DNA from: Serratia symbiotica
GTDB lineage: Bacteria; Pseudomonadota; Gammaproteobacteria; Enterobacterales; Enterobacteriaceae
Reading direction: 5' to 3'
Length of the DNA stretch: 64,000 nucleotides
NCBI GenBank assembly: GCA_024160085.1
Contig: JAMDYG010000001.1
Coordinates: forward strand, 1,116,001 to 1,180,000
Shown here: piece by piece, positions 34,954 through 45,400 of the stretch
How positions within the stretch are numbered: the first letter of the stretch is position 1
Layout of the letters: each line of letters begins with the position of its first letter
Notes under the pieces: model-generated
Seen by the model: the letters and a program-made list of their open reading frames with translations, nothing else
What the model was told of the DNA's origin: nothing
Database searches by the model: none
Made by a program: the position numbers and the translations under genes

Positions 34954-34990
34954 CTGTTTGTTTATACAGTTTTGCTGTAAGTATATACAG
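34954..34990 (-). promoter_or_regulatory. Two LexA (SOS) boxes upstream of lexA
   Basis: Read on the minus strand, CTGTATATACTTACAG (34975-34990) and CTGTATAAACAAACAG (34954-34969) both fit CTGT-N8-ACAG. The double arrangement immediately upstream of the start is that of E. coli lexA autoregulation. Confidence 0.92.
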
Positions 34991-35044
34991 GCATGCCTGA
35001 ATTGGGAACCGACGAATGAATAAAATCAGGGTGTCACGCCCCGT

Positions 35045-35414
35045 TCAAATGAAGTATTGCAACAAAATAGAACCCCAAATGAACAGCGCTAACACGATCG
35101 CTAGCAACACTGCCTCAGCCCCCATATCCTTTGCACGGCCAGACAGTTCATGATATTCGCTACCTACCAGACCAATCACCGCCTCTATCGCGCTATTCAT
35201 GATCTCAACAATCAGCACCAATACCACCGATCCGATCAATAAAATGCATGCTATCGCACCCACATTCAGCCAAATTGCCAGTATGATAGCTAGGCATGGC
35301 CACCACTAATTCCTGGCGGAATGCCGCCTCATGCCGCCAAACATCGGCAATTCCTTTATAAGAATAGCCAGCGGCTTTAATAATACAGGTCAGGCTGGTT
35401 GCTTGATTTGCCAT
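35045..35414 (-). pseudogene. dgkA: Diacylglycerol kinase, frameshifted
   Basis: DgkA is a three-helix inner-membrane kinase that recycles diacylglycerol. MANQATSLTCIIKAAGYSYK and EAAFRQELVVAM open the protein. Frameshifts near 35295 break it, after which VGAIACILLIGSVVLVLIVE, IMNSAIEAVIGLVGSEYHEL and SGRAKDMGAEAVLLAIVLAL continue to the stop. The catalytic E and N of the E-x-x-NSAIE motif and the SGRAKDMGSAAV-type motif survive. Few lesions, so probably a recent loss. Confidence 0.9.
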
Positions 35415-35558
35415 ATTTCTGTGCCTTTCTCAGGGGTAAATCATAAAAAGAGTCTAGATTACTCAGTGATGTCGGCTCTCGTTTTCCAACACCGCAGATC
35501 TGCTACCCAGTTTCTGGTATGATTGTGGTGCATTGCTAACAAGAGGCTTCACGTAGTT

Positions 35559-38030
35559 ATGTCAGGTTGGCGTAAAATTTATTATAAGTTATTAAATTTA
35601 CCACTCAAATTCTTGGTAAGAAGTAAGGTTATCCCTTCAGATCCTGTCAGGAAGTTAGGATTAGATCCCTCACGGCAGATTTTGTATGTTTTGCCTTATA
35701 ATTCCAAGACGGATTTGCTGACGCTACGCACTCAGTGCCTGGAACAGGATCTGCCCGATCCTCTTGACCTATTAGAAATCGACGGCACGGTGCTGCCGAG
35801 CCACGTGTTTATTCACGATGGCCCGCGCCTATTCCATTATTACACGCCGAAGGAAGAGTCAATAAAGCTGTTCCATGACTATCTGGATTTGCACCGCAGT
35901 AATCCGCGTCTCAATATCCAGATGCTGCCGGTCTCGGTGATGTTTGGCCGTTCACCTGGGAGAGAAGGCCAAGACACACCACACCCGCGCCAGCTGAATG
36001 GTGTGCAGAAATTATTAGCTGTGCTGTGGCTCGGCCGTGATAGCTTCGTAAGTTTCTCCAATACTGTTTCGCTGCGCCACATGGCCTCCGAATACGGTAC
36101 AGATAAAGCCATCGCGCAGAAACTGGCACGCGTGGCACGCATGCATTTTTCGCGCCAGAGTCTGGCCGCAGTCGGCCCCAGCCTGCCAGCACGTCAGGAT
36201 CTATTCAACAAGATGCTGGCTTCTAAAGCGATCGAAAAAGCCGTCGAAGACGAAGCACACAGCAAGAAAATCTCCCTTGATAAAGCCCGACAGAACGCCA
36301 TCGTGTTAATGGAAGAGATCGCCGCTGATTTCTCCTACGAGGCCGTGCGCCTTTCCGATCGTGTGTTGAGCTGGACCTGGAACCGATTATATCAGGGCAT
36401 CAACGTTACCAATGCTGAGCGCGTTCGCCAACTGGCCCAAGACGGCCACGAGATCGTCTATGTACCCTGCCACCGTAGCCACATGGACTATTTGCTGCTG
36501 TCCTATGTGCTGTATCATCAAGGGCTGGTACCGCCACACATCGCGGCCGGCATCAACCTCAACTTCTGGCCAGCCGGGCCGATTTTCCGTCGCCTGGGAG
36601 CATTCTTCATCCGCCGTACCTTCAAGGGCAACAAGCTGTACTCTACAGTGTTCCGCGAATACCTCGGTGAGTTGTTCACTCGGGGTTATTCGGTAGAATA
36701 CTTTGTAGAGGGTGGCCGTTCCCGCACTGGACGCCTGCTGGAGCCAAAGACCGGCACTCTGTCGATGACCATTCAGGCGATGCTACGCGGCGGCACCCGG
36801 CCGATCACTTTGGTGCCGATTTACATCGGCTACGAACATGTGATGGAAGTGGGCACTTACGCCAAAGAACTACGCGGTGCCACTAAGGAAAAAGAGGGTC
36901 TGCTTCATATGCTGCGCGGCTTGCGCAAGCTACGTAACCTGGGACAGGGTTACGTCAACTTTGGCGATCCGCTACCACTGACCGCCTATTTGAACCAGCA
37001 TGTGCCGCAGTGGCGTGAATCGATCGATATCGATCCTATCGAAGCCCAACGCCCAAGTTGGATGACACCAACGGTCAATGAGCTGGCGGAAAAAATCATG
37101 GTGCGCATCAACAATGCCGCTGCGGCCAATGCTGTAAATCTATGCTCTACCGCGCTGCTGGCCTCCATCCAACATTCGCTAACCCGCGAGCAATTGCTTG
37201 AACAACTCGAGTGCTATCTGCAATTAATGCGTAACGTGTCTTACGCCTACGATGTTACCGTGCCGGCTCAGACGCCGGATGAATTGTTGGATCATGCGCT
37301 GAGTATGAACAAGTTCGCGGTAGAGCAGGATAACATCGGCGATATCATCATCTTGCCGCGTGAGCAAGCGGTGCTGATGACCTATTACCGCAATAATATT
37401 CACCACCTGCTAGTACTGCCTTCACTGATCGCCACTATAGTGATGCATCACCGCAAAGTGTCGCGCAGCGAGTTACTGCGGCAAATTGACCTGATTTACC
37501 CCATGCTGAAGGCTGAATTGTTCCTACATTACGAAAAGGAACAGTTGGCGGAGGTGCTACAGCCGCTAATCAATGAAATGATTCGTCAACAGTTGATCTT
37601 TGGTAAAAACGAGGATCTGGTGCTAAATCCGGATCGTATCCATCCATTGCAGTTGCTAGCCGCTGGCGTGCGTGAAACCCTGCAACGCTATGCCATCACC
37701 ATGTCAGTGCTCAGCACTAACCCAAGCATCAACCGTGGTGCGCTGGAGAAAGAGAGCCGTATCATGGCACAGCGCTTGTCGATGCTACACGGCATCAACG
37801 CGCCAGAGTTCTTCGACAAAGCAGTATTCGCTACCTTGGTGGCGACGCTGCGTGAAGAGGGCTACATCAACGATATCGGCGATGCGATCCGTGAGCCTAC
37901 TTTGGAGGTTTACACTATGCTGAGCGACCTGATTACCCCAGAAATTAGGCTGACTATCGAAAGCGTCAGCATGCCGGTAGAAATCAACGCGCAACATGAA
38001 ACGGCTACTGAGGAAACGAAAGAGGACTGA
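35559..38030 (+). CDS. plsB: Glycerol-3-phosphate acyltransferase PlsB
   Basis: PlsB performs the first acylation of glycerol-3-phosphate in phospholipid synthesis at the inner membrane. The start [16 protein letters not shown] is chosen by family; the frame opens 12 codons earlier. The 823-aa product (E. coli 807) is intact. Acyltransferase block I is [15 protein letters not shown] (H-x4-D). Block II includes [15 protein letters not shown], block [22 protein letters not shown] and block [17 protein letters not shown]. The extra residues lie at the C-terminus. It diverges from dgkA. Confidence 0.97.
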   Translation: MSGWRKIYYKLLNLPLKFLVRSKVIPSDPVRKLGLDPSRQILYVLPYNSKTDLLTLRTQCLEQDLPDPLDLLEIDGTVLPSHVFIHDGPRLFHYYTPKEESIKLFHDYLDLHRSNPRLNIQMLPVSVMFGRSPGREGQDTPHPRQLNGVQKLLAVLWLGRDSFVSFSNTVSLRHMASEYGTDKAIAQKLARVARMHFSRQSLAAVGPSLPARQDLFNKMLASKAIEKAVEDEAHSKKISLDKARQNAIVLMEEIAADFSYEAVRLSDRVLSWTWNRLYQGINVTNAERVRQLAQDGHEIVYVPCHRSHMDYLLLSYVLYHQGLVPPHIAAGINLNFWPAGPIFRRLGAFFIRRTFKGNKLYSTVFREYLGELFTRGYSVEYFVEGGRSRTGRLLEPKTGTLSMTIQAMLRGGTRPITLVPIYIGYEHVMEVGTYAKELRGATKEKEGLLHMLRGLRKLRNLGQGYVNFGDPLPLTAYLNQHVPQWRESIDIDPIEAQRPSWMTPTVNELAEKIMVRINNAAAANAVNLCSTALLASIQHSLTREQLLEQLECYLQLMRNVSYAYDVTVPAQTPDELLDHALSMNKFAVEQDNIGDIIILPREQAVLMTYYRNNIHHLLVLPSLIATIVMHHRKVSRSELLRQIDLIYPMLKAELFLHYEKEQLAEVLQPLINEMIRQQLIFGKNEDLVLNPDRIHPLQLLAAGVRETLQRYAITMSVLSTNPSINRGALEKESRIMAQRLSMLHGINAPEFFDKAVFATLVATLREEGYINDIGDAIREPTLEVYTMLSDLITPEIRLTIESVSMPVEINAQHETATEETKED

Positions 38031-38052
38031 ACGGTAACCTGTACCAAATATA

Positions 38053-38083
38053 CCAAAGGCACCGAAAGATGCCTTGGTTTATT
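38053..38083 (+). terminator. Terminator-like hairpin after plsB
   Basis: CCAAAGGCACC-GAAA-GATGCCTTGG forms a stem of about nine pairs with a GAAA loop, followed by TTTATT. It starts 22 bp past the plsB stop. Confidence 0.6.
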
Positions 38084-38098
38084 ACCTGCAGTCCGTTA

Positions 38099-38231
38099 AG
38101 AACCCTACCCCACTAGGCTATTTTATTTGCCATTATTCTCACGGACTCCCCCCTGTACCCGCCGGTTGTTGCACGCTGTCGGCGTCCAAACTGGCTGTAA
38201 CAATCAATATATGCCTACTGGGATAGGTTCT
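38099..38231. repeat. MITE-like element, copy 1
   Basis: A 133-bp segment has terminal inverted repeats: AGAACCCTACCCCACTAGGC at the left and GCCTACTGGGATAGGTTCT at the right. In reverse complement it aligns along its length to 58463-58610 (shared blocks CAGCCAGTTT, GCAACAACC, GGAGTCCGTGAG, ATGGCAAATAAAATAGCCTA). Flanks suggest a TAA target duplication. Its right edge contains the last bases of ubiA, including the stop codon. Confidence 0.75.
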
Positions 38232-39090
38232 AAGTTGTGAAATAACTTAGCGCAATACCGATAAATACCACCAGCCCAACGTAATTGTTGTGTAGAAATG
38301 CTTTGAAACAGGCTTCACGCTCACGCGTGGCGATCTGCTTTTGCTGATGGATAAATAGTACGCCCACTAGCAACAATGCCCCGTAAAATACCTCACCCAG
38401 TTGCGCCAGATAGCCAACCCACAGCAGCAGCAGCAGGGCGACAAACTGCAACACCTCAACGATCTGCTTGTCATAGCGACCAAACAAGATGGCGGTAGAC
38501 TTGATGCCGATTTTTAGATCGTCATCGCGATCTACCATCGCATACAGTGTGTCGTAGGCCACAGTCCAGCAGATATTGGCCAGTAGTAGTAGCCAGCAGC
38601 TAAGTGGCAGCGATTCACTGACTGCGGCGTAGGTCATCGGGATGCCCCAGCCAAAGGCAGTACCCAGCACGAATTGCGGCAGATTAGTCACCCGTTTCAT
38701 AAAGGGATAAATCCATGCCAGAGCCAGCGCCGCCAGCGATAGCCAGATAGTCATCGCATTTAGTGTCAACACCAGCCCGAATGAGATCAGTACCAGCACC
38801 ACAAATAGCACCTTGGCCTCTTTTTCACTCACCTGACCACTCGGTATTGGACGTTTGGCAGTGCGCTTTACGTAGCCATCAATAGCGCGATCGGCATAGT
38901 CATTCACTACACAGCCAGCAGCACGCATTAGGAACACGCCAAGCACGAACACCAGCAGGATCGACAAAGGCGGCACACCCTGCCCGGCTAGCCACAGCGC
39001 CCACAGCGTTGGCCACAGCAGTAGCAGGCTACCGATCGGTTTATCGATGCGCATCAGATGGCTGTAAGCCTGCCATTTTCTTTGAGTCAC
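38230..39090 (-). CDS. ubiA: 4-hydroxybenzoate octaprenyltransferase
   Basis: UbiA prenylates 4-hydroxybenzoate in ubiquinone synthesis, an integral membrane step. I choose a GTG start at 39090 ([20 protein letters not shown]) because GGAGGAA lies just upstream and it fits the E. coli start; the frame stays open to 39129. That gives 286 aa. The aspartate-rich motifs [10 protein letters not shown] and [13 protein letters not shown] are intact. The stop codon overlaps the end of MITE copy 1, so the C-terminus may be slightly altered. Its partner ubiC is broken. Confidence 0.95.
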   Translation of the reverse strand: MTQRKWQAYSHLMRIDKPIGSLLLLWPTLWALWLAGQGVPPLSILLVFVLGVFLMRAAGCVVNDYADRAIDGYVKRTAKRPIPSGQVSEKEAKVLFVVLVLISFGLVLTLNAMTIWLSLAALALAWIYPFMKRVTNLPQFVLGTAFGWGIPMTYAAVSESLPLSCWLLLLANICWTVAYDTLYAMVDRDDDLKIGIKSTAILFGRYDKQIVEVLQFVALLLLLWVGYLAQLGEVFYGALLLVGVLFIHQQKQIATREREACFKAFLHNNYVGLVVFIGIALSYFTT

Positions 39091-39121
39091 ACTTCCTCCA
39101 AGGTATATTTGTCTATATGGG

Positions 39122-39625
39122 TTACACATACAGCAGTGAAGCCGGTAGAAACAGCTCAGTCAGCAACAACGGCTTGCCCGCTAGCCTCAGGCGGGAGCGG
39201 CGTGCCTATAGCACATTTTGTCGACCAATATGAATATAATCTCGGGTCATATTGCCGCTGTTAAACAAATAGCGTCCCAGCAGCTGCGTCCCTAGATCCA
39301 CCAGCAGCTGATCCGGTCCAGTCAGTGTTTCCTGTGGGATCATCGTGCGCCCCAACAGCCAGGGTTGATTGTTGCCCAGTAGCACAATTTCTCGCAGCCA
39401 GTATCGCGGGCTGTCCGGTAGATACTCGGCTTCTTCGCCCAATTGATCACGGGTCAAAAAACATTCGCGCTGCAGATCGATATGTACCCGCGTGCAATGG
39501 TATTCAAAACGGTAGGTCATGGAACCCAGCTCTATCAACCAGTCGCTGATGGCAGCAGGCAGTGGCGGATGCTGATCGAACAACCACTCAAGCGGTGGTA
39601 GGATAGAATCCTTATTACCAGACAT
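39122..39625 (-). pseudogene. ubiC: Chorismate lyase, late nonsense mutation
   Basis: UbiC converts chorismate to 4-hydroxybenzoate and pyruvate. The frame from [20 protein letters not shown] is open to a TAG at 39206, where E. coli has the Trp of GLWGRRSRLRL. Beyond it the same frame continues [20 protein letters not shown] then PASLLYV to 39122, total 167 codons. The segment lost to truncation holds the conserved TELFLP glutamate, which is catalytic in E. coli UbiC (Glu155). A single TGG-to-TAG change explains the loss. Confidence 0.85.
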
Positions 39626-39843
39626 TGCTCTACCCCACGTCTGGGGCCGCCATTTACAAGACCACGCCAGACGATACAAACTGTTAACAGGGGGTCACAT
39701 TATAACCTAGAAATACAAAAGCGGCAGGCTGGTTCGTGGGGGTTACAGTTCGTCAATCTGACAGATCGAAAAGTAGGCTGGAACCCTGTAGATCCATGGC
39801 CACGAAAGTGGGTGATAACCCGGTAGCCCACAAAGCCTTAGCC

Positions 39844-39895
39844 AAAATCGCTAATCACCAGACGGTCAGGCGATCGTCGGGTGATTAGCGATTTT
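39844..39895. terminator. Long hairpin downstream of pgi
   Basis: A perfect 16-bp inverted repeat (AAAATCGCTAATCACC and its complement) encloses a 20-nt loop that can itself pair GACG with CGTC. It starts 25 bp past the pgi stop. Because both arms end in four A or T, it can act as a terminator in either direction. Confidence 0.65.
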
Positions 39896-39919
39896 ATTGA
39901 CAACAACTCAGGGCGATGT

Positions 39920-41566
39920 TTAACGCCATTCTTTAAAGCGGTTGATCAAGGCGTTGGTCGAACTATGGTGACTGTTGACCTTCTCGTTGCCTGCTAGTTC
40001 CGGCAGTATGCGATTAGCTAACTGTTTACCTAGCTCCACCCCCCACTGGTCGAAGCTGAAAATGTTCAAAATGGCACCTTGAGTGAAGATCTTGTGCTCA
40101 TACAGAGCAATCAGGCTGCCCAAGCTGAATGGTGTAATTTCTCGCAGCAGGATAGAATTGGTAGGACAGTTGCCTTCAAATACCTTGAACGGTGCCACAT
40201 GCTTGACATCTTCCAGCTTTTTGCCCTCAGCGGTGAACTCCGCTTCCACCACCTCCAGCGATTTGCCGAAGGCTAAGGCTTCGGTCTGGGCAAAGAAGTT
40301 CGATAACAGTTTGACATGATGGTCGCTCAGTGGGTTATGACTGACTACTGGGGCGATAAAGTCGCAAGGAATCAACTTCGTGCCTTGATGAATAAGCTGG
40401 TAGAACGCATGTTGGCCATTAGTGCCTGGCTCCCCCCAGATGATGGGGCCGGTCTGGTAATCAACCAGATTGCCGTTGCGATCCACGTATTTACCATTGG
40501 ACTCCATATTGCCCTGCTGGAAGTAGGCGGCAAAACGGTGCAAGTACTGATCGTAAGGCAGAATAGCTTCGGTTTCAGCGCCGAAGAAATTATTGTACCA
40601 GATACCAATTAGCGCTAACAGCACTGGCAGGTTATGCTCCAACGGGGTTTTTGCAAAATGTTTATCCATTGCGTGTGCGCCACTCAGCAACTGTTCAAAG
40701 TTATCATAACCCACTGACAGCGCAATTGATAAGCCGATCGCCGACCACAAGGAGTAGCGTCCACCCACCCAGTCCCAGAATTCAAACATGTTGTCAGTGT
40801 CGATTCCGAATTCAGCCACCGCTTTACCGTTGGTGGACAACGCGGCAAAGTGCTTCGTTACATGCTGCTGGTCGCTAGCGTTATTCAGCAACCAATCGCG
40901 TGCGCTGTGGGCGTTGGTCATGGTTTCCTGAGTGGTGAAAGTCTTGGACGCCACCAGGAACAGCGTGGTTTCCGGGTTCAGCGGCTTCAAGGTTTCAGCG
41001 ATATGGGTACCATCAACATTGGAGATAAAATGCATGTTCAAGTGATTTTTATAGGGCCGTAGCGCTTCAGTCACCATATAAGGGCCAAGATCAGAACCGC
41101 CGATGCCGATATTCACTACATCAGTGATTGGTTTGCCGGTATAGCCTTTCCAATCGCTGCTGATCACCAGGTCGCAAAATCGTTTCATCTTTACCAACAC
41201 GGCGTTTACTTCCGGCATGACGTCTTTGCCATCAACAAGAATCGGGCTGTTACTGCGATTGCGCAGGGCAATATGTAGCACCGAGCGGTCTTCTGTGCGG
41301 TTGATTTTCTCACCGGCAAACATCGACACGATTGCGCCTTGCAGATCGGTTTCTTTCGCCAGCGCCTGTAGTTTCTCCAGCGTTTCTATAGTGATGCGGT
41401 TTTTGGAGTAGTCCACGAGCATTTGGTCGTTAAAAGTGGCGGAAAATTTGGAGAAACGCTCACTGTCCTGTGTAAACAGATCGGCGATATGAATATCTTT
41501 CATCTGTGCAAAATGTTGCTGCAAGGCTTGCCAAGCAGCAGTTTGAGTTGGATTGATATTTTTCAT
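39920..41566 (-). CDS. pgi: Glucose-6-phosphate isomerase
   Basis: Pgi interconverts glucose-6-phosphate and fructose-6-phosphate. Start [20 protein letters not shown] by family; the frame opens 12 codons earlier. The product has 548 aa (E. coli 549). Intact signature blocks are [57 protein letters not shown]-type sequence and the C-terminal [20 protein letters not shown]. Order lysC-pgi with divergent orientation is enterobacterial. Confidence 0.97.
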   Translation of the reverse strand: MKNINPTQTAAWQALQQHFAQMKDIHIADLFTQDSERFSKFSATFNDQMLVDYSKNRITIETLEKLQALAKETDLQGAIVSMFAGEKINRTEDRSVLHIALRNRSNSPILVDGKDVMPEVNAVLVKMKRFCDLVISSDWKGYTGKPITDVVNIGIGGSDLGPYMVTEALRPYKNHLNMHFISNVDGTHIAETLKPLNPETTLFLVASKTFTTQETMTNAHSARDWLLNNASDQQHVTKHFAALSTNGKAVAEFGIDTDNMFEFWDWVGGRYSLWSAIGLSIALSVGYDNFEQLLSGAHAMDKHFAKTPLEHNLPVLLALIGIWYNNFFGAETEAILPYDQYLHRFAAYFQQGNMESNGKYVDRNGNLVDYQTGPIIWGEPGTNGQHAFYQLIHQGTKLIPCDFIAPVVSHNPLSDHHVKLLSNFFAQTEALAFGKSLEVVEAEFTAEGKKLEDVKHVAPFKVFEGNCPTNSILLREITPFSLGSLIALYEHKIFTQGAILNIFSFDQWGVELGKQLANRILPELAGNEKVNSHHSSTNALINRFKEWR

Positions 41567-41767
41567 AGCAATACTCTTAGACTCGAGAATAATGTGAAAC
41601 AATTGTCTGATTATAGTCTTGTTCGACTGTAATTATGATCTCTTTTCTTGCGATAGGTACTCATTATCAAAGCCGATGGCATCGTTTAAGCTAAGTGCGA
41701 CACATTCCGCAATATCGTCCCGTTGACAGCCACGCAATAACCCGCTATTCCTAACAGCCTTACTTGC

Positions 41768-41972
41768 GTACCGGATGCGCAAACCAGAAGAGGTGCATCG
41801 CCCAGGTAAGGTGTCAGAGGAACCATTTTCCAATGACGCCACTAGAGTGAGTGCGATGCCGAGATAGGATGATGCACGGCGATCATCGTATCGGCTATAA
41901 GGGCTAAATCACCTGAGTTGTCACCAGGATCACCCCTATGGGGCGGTAAGCAAGGTGGAGCGCTCCTGGGTG
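41768..41972 (+). promoter_or_regulatory. Lysine riboswitch (L box) upstream of lysC
   Basis: The lysC leader matches the E. coli lysine riboswitch in order: CCAGAAGAGGTGCATCGCCC, GGTAAGGTGTCAGAGGAACC, GCGATGCCGAGATAGGATG, ATCATCGTATCGGCTATAAG, TGAGTTGTCACCAGGATC and GGAGCGCTCCTGGGTG. The P1 and P2-P4 elements are recognisable, although P1 pairing looks weak. Downstream, a small ATGCTGTC-TGAA-GATAGCAT hairpin (42043-42062) sits close to the lysC ribosome site and could be part of the expression platform. Lysine binding would lower lysC expression. Confidence 0.85.
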
Positions 41973-42082
41973 TATCGTAGCTTTAACCTCTACGCCTGCT
42001 CCCTGTTTACCGCTCTCCCCTTGTGCCAAGGCTATGAAATAAAATGCTGTCTGAAGATAGCATCCCTGACACGAGGTTTTTA

Positions 42083-43450
42083 ATGATCCAAGCAGTACCC
42101 CAAAATTCTACCGTAGTAGCCAAGTTCGGAGGCACTAGCGTTGCCGACTTCGCAGCCATGAACCGCAGCGCCGATATCGTGCTAGCTAACCCTAAGGTGC
42201 GTCTGGTAATATTGTCCGCTTCGGCAGGCATCACAAACCTGCTGGTGGCTCTGGCTAAGGGTTGCGATGCCGACAACCGCAACTGTCGGCTCGATGAGAT
42301 CCGCAGCATCCAATACACTATCCTCGATCGCCTCAAAGCGCCGGACGCAAGCCGTAAAGAAATCGATCGCATGCTAGAAAATATTGCTATGCTGTCGGAA
42401 GCCGCAGCGTTGACTACCTCCACGGCTTTGACCGACGAGTTAGTCAGTCACGGGGAACTGATGTCCACCCTGCTGTTTGTCGATATTTTACGCGCTAGCA
42501 ACATGCAGGCTGAATGGTTTGACGTGCGCAAAGTGATGCGTACCGATGATCACTTCGGCCGTGCCTTGCCGGACAGCACTGCGTTGAGGGAACTTACCCA
42601 GACGATGCTGAAACCCTGTCTACAGAAGGCGCTAGTAGTTACTCAGGGCTTTATCGGCAGCGATCCGAAAGGCCGTACTACCACGCTGGGGCGGGGCGGT
42701 AGCGATTACACCGCCGCACTGTTGGGCGAAGCGCTACATGTCAGCCAGATTGATATTTGGACTGATGTGCCAGGCATCTATACCACCGATCCACGCGTGG
42801 TGCCGCTGGCCAAACGCATCGATAGAATCACCTTCGAAGAAGCGGCGGAAATGGCTACCTTCGGTGCTAAAGTGTTGCACCCGGCCACCCTGTTGCTAGC
42901 AGTGCGCAACGATATTCCGGTGTTTGTCGGTTCTAGCAAGGAGCCAGCCGCTGGCGGCACGCTGGTATGCAACACCACCGAAGATCTGCCGCTGTTCCGC
43001 GCGCTAGCACTGCGCCGCAAACAAACCCTGTTGACGCTGCATAGCCTGAATATGCTGCACGCACGCGGCTTTCTGGCCGAAGTGTTCAACATTCTGGCGC
43101 GGCATAATATCTCGGTTGACCTGATTACTACTTCAGAAGTCAGCGTAGCGCTGACCATGGACACCACCGGCTATACCTCTATCAGCGGTAATCTGCTGAC
43201 CACTTCACTATTAACTGAACTGTCATATCTATGCCGGACGGAAGTGGAGGAAAACCTGGCCCTGGTGGCGTTAATCGGCAATAAGCTATCTCAGGCCTGT
43301 GGTGTGGGCAAAGAAGTGTTCGAGGTACTCTATCCCTTCAACATCCGCATGATCTGCTACGGTGCCAGCAGTTATAACCTATGCTTTCTGGTGCCGGGTG
43401 ACGATGCCGATCAGGTAGTCCGCACTCTACATCATAATCTATTCGAATAA
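42083..43450 (+). CDS. lysC: Lysine-sensitive aspartokinase III
   Basis: LysC phosphorylates aspartate, the first step toward lysine, threonine and methionine. The start MIQAVPQNSTVVAKFGGTSV has GAGG seven bases upstream; the frame opens 13 codons earlier. The 455-aa protein (E. coli 449) is intact, with FGGTSVADFAAM, TLGRGGSDYTAALLGEAL, DVPGIYTTDPRVVP and the C-terminal paired ACT domains (HNISVDLITTSEVSVAL). The lysine riboswitch in its leader agrees with feedback control. Downstream metA is dead. Confidence 0.97.
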   Translation: MIQAVPQNSTVVAKFGGTSVADFAAMNRSADIVLANPKVRLVILSASAGITNLLVALAKGCDADNRNCRLDEIRSIQYTILDRLKAPDASRKEIDRMLENIAMLSEAAALTTSTALTDELVSHGELMSTLLFVDILRASNMQAEWFDVRKVMRTDDHFGRALPDSTALRELTQTMLKPCLQKALVVTQGFIGSDPKGRTTTLGRGGSDYTAALLGEALHVSQIDIWTDVPGIYTTDPRVVPLAKRIDRITFEEAAEMATFGAKVLHPATLLLAVRNDIPVFVGSSKEPAAGGTLVCNTTEDLPLFRALALRRKQTLLTLHSLNMLHARGFLAEVFNILARHNISVDLITTSEVSVALTMDTTGYTSISGNLLTTSLLTELSYLCRTEVEENLALVALIGNKLSQACGVGKEVFEVLYPFNIRMICYGASSYNLCFLVPGDDADQVVRTLHHNLFE

Positions 43451-43467
43451 GTAAGTCGTCTTTCTCA

Positions 43468-43498
43468 GGGCGCAAACATTTGCGCCCCACAATTTTTT
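43468..43498 (+). terminator. Terminator after lysC
   Basis: GGGCGCAA-ACAT-TTGCGCCC is a perfect 8-bp stem followed by CACAATTTTTT. It starts 17 bp past the lysC stop. Confidence 0.85.
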
Positions 43499-43522
43499 AG
43501 CGTACTTAGGTTATCTTTTCAG

Positions 43523-45146
43523 TCACGACCTGGCATCCTTTTCATCTTGATCAAGCACATTGTATGCCACCGCACAGAACAGTGATTTCAACCTTTTCAT
43601 ATCCCCTAACAATACGAGATGCAGCGAGCTGGTTTTGATGCTCTACACATTTTGCTGGTGCATACGGTCAACGTGCGTATACGCATAACGACGATCTAAA
43701 ATGCGGAAACGGTGTTTGGAGCGACGCAGCCGTTTAGCGCTAGCAATATCACCGGACAGGAACACCAACAGGCTCAGGCGTAGATTGTTGATTAGCCGCT
43801 CATGCAACGCATCCAGCTCTGCCAGCCACTCAGTTGAAAACGCTCGCCGCACCCCGCGTACGATTTAGCTGCCAGGTCACCTACCATGCGTTTAATGATA
43901 TCGCTAGCTTGCTCCAGGTTAAGAGCCATTTCGATGATCTCCGCCCAGCTGCGGGAATCCTCTTCACCCAGATCCTCTTTCTGAATCTGCGCCAGATAAA
44001 GTTTGATGGCGGTGTACAGCACATCAACATCATCGTCTAGCCGACGCACTTCTTTATCTTGCCCACGCTTGCCATGCAGCACTTCCCGTTGCATTATCAT
44101 CATGTGCTCCACCACATTGTTCATACGTAAGGTTTAACGCGCTGCGTTAGCCAGTGCCAACGTTGGGGTATCCAGTGCGCTGTCATCCAAGTGCCGTGGC
44201 CGTAGACGGGGATTGTCGGCCGCCACGTCTCAGCATATCACACAGCTTTGCCATCGGCCCTGTCAGTGGGATTAGCACCAGGCAACGGATCAAGTTATAA
44301 AATACATGGAAGTAGATCACCAACTATTTATTACTACCAGGTACTCAGCTCATTATATCGGCCAAATAAACGACGAACGGCAGCACTAGTACACAACCGA
44401 GCAGTTTAAACGGCAGGCTGCCAGCGCCACCCGGCGACCAGCATCGTTCTGGCCACTGGTAGTGATCACCGCAAGCAGGCCATTGCCAAGATTGGCACCG
44501 ATCACCAGGCAAAGCGCTACCTTCAACGAGATAACACCGGATGCAGTCAGGATCTTGGTCAACACAATACTGCTGCCAAGCTGGAATAGCTAACAATAGC
44601 AAACAACGCGCCGGTTAGGGAATCCAGTATCACATCACCAGTCAGCAATGAGAACAATACCTTTACACTGGACACCTGGGTGATCGGTGTAGCTGCCGCA
44701 ACAATCAGTTTCAACGCCAGTATGATCAGCCCAAAGCCGATGCTAACACGCCCCATTTGACCAATACAGGTTTACTTACGTACGGCTGAGGAACAAGAAT
44801 ACACCGAACAAAATCAGCATCAGCGACAACCAAGAAAGATCAAAAGTTAGTACCCTTGCCATCAGCGCGGTACCGACATCTGCACCGAGCATGATCACCA
44901 GTGCAGGTGCTAGCCCTACTAGTCCCTGAGCGACAAATGAAGTGACTAACAACGCAGTGGCGTTGCTGCTTTGTACCAGCGCGGTAACGCCGATGCCAGA
45001 AATGAAGGCCAGCGGCTTTTTTTAACGCTGTCGCTCAAAATGCAGCGCAAGTTGGTACCGTATACCCGCATGATCTCAGTGCGTACAATGTGGGTACCCC
45101 ATACTAGTAGCATGACTGACGAAAGCAGGTGAAGGAGGGTCAACAT
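43523..45146 (-). pseudogene. yjbB: Na+/phosphate cotransporter-type protein YjbB, degraded
   Basis: YjbB is a membrane Na/Pi-cotransporter family protein with a PhoU-like C-terminal domain. The start MLTLLHLLSSVMLLVWGTHI then VRTEIMRVYG is clear. Frameshifts follow near 45020, 44775, 44580 and 44310. The C-terminus is readable in pieces (LYTAIKLYLAQIQKEDLGEE, AEIIEMALNLEQASDIIKRM, RRSKHRFRILDRRYAYTHVD) with a TAG after HQQNV at 43643. It follows lysC in convergent orientation. Confidence 0.9.
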
Positions 45147-45400
45147 AGAATATATACTATATTAGATTCCCAATAATAGAAGGACCTTTACCCAATTGGT
45201 TTCAGGCTAAATTGGAGTCTGCCGGAGATGCTATTCACCCTATGCCTATAATATAACAGGTTCCAAGTGTAGCTCAAGATCTATACTGTCGGATCACGGT
45301 CAAGTTTGTCACATCAGCCCGCAGCTCTAGGCCTCGAATTTAAATGCGGTAGCGAACCCTATCCCCATACAAACTCTAGTCACTGACAAAAGAAAAAAAG

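Noticed and set aside
35911-36192. Minus-strand ORF inside plsB
   Set aside because: It is fully contained in the intact plsB frame and has no homology that I recognise.
42007-42423. 138-codon minus-strand ORF spanning the lysC start
   Set aside because: It is antisense to lysC and its leader; the composition is that of a shadow frame.
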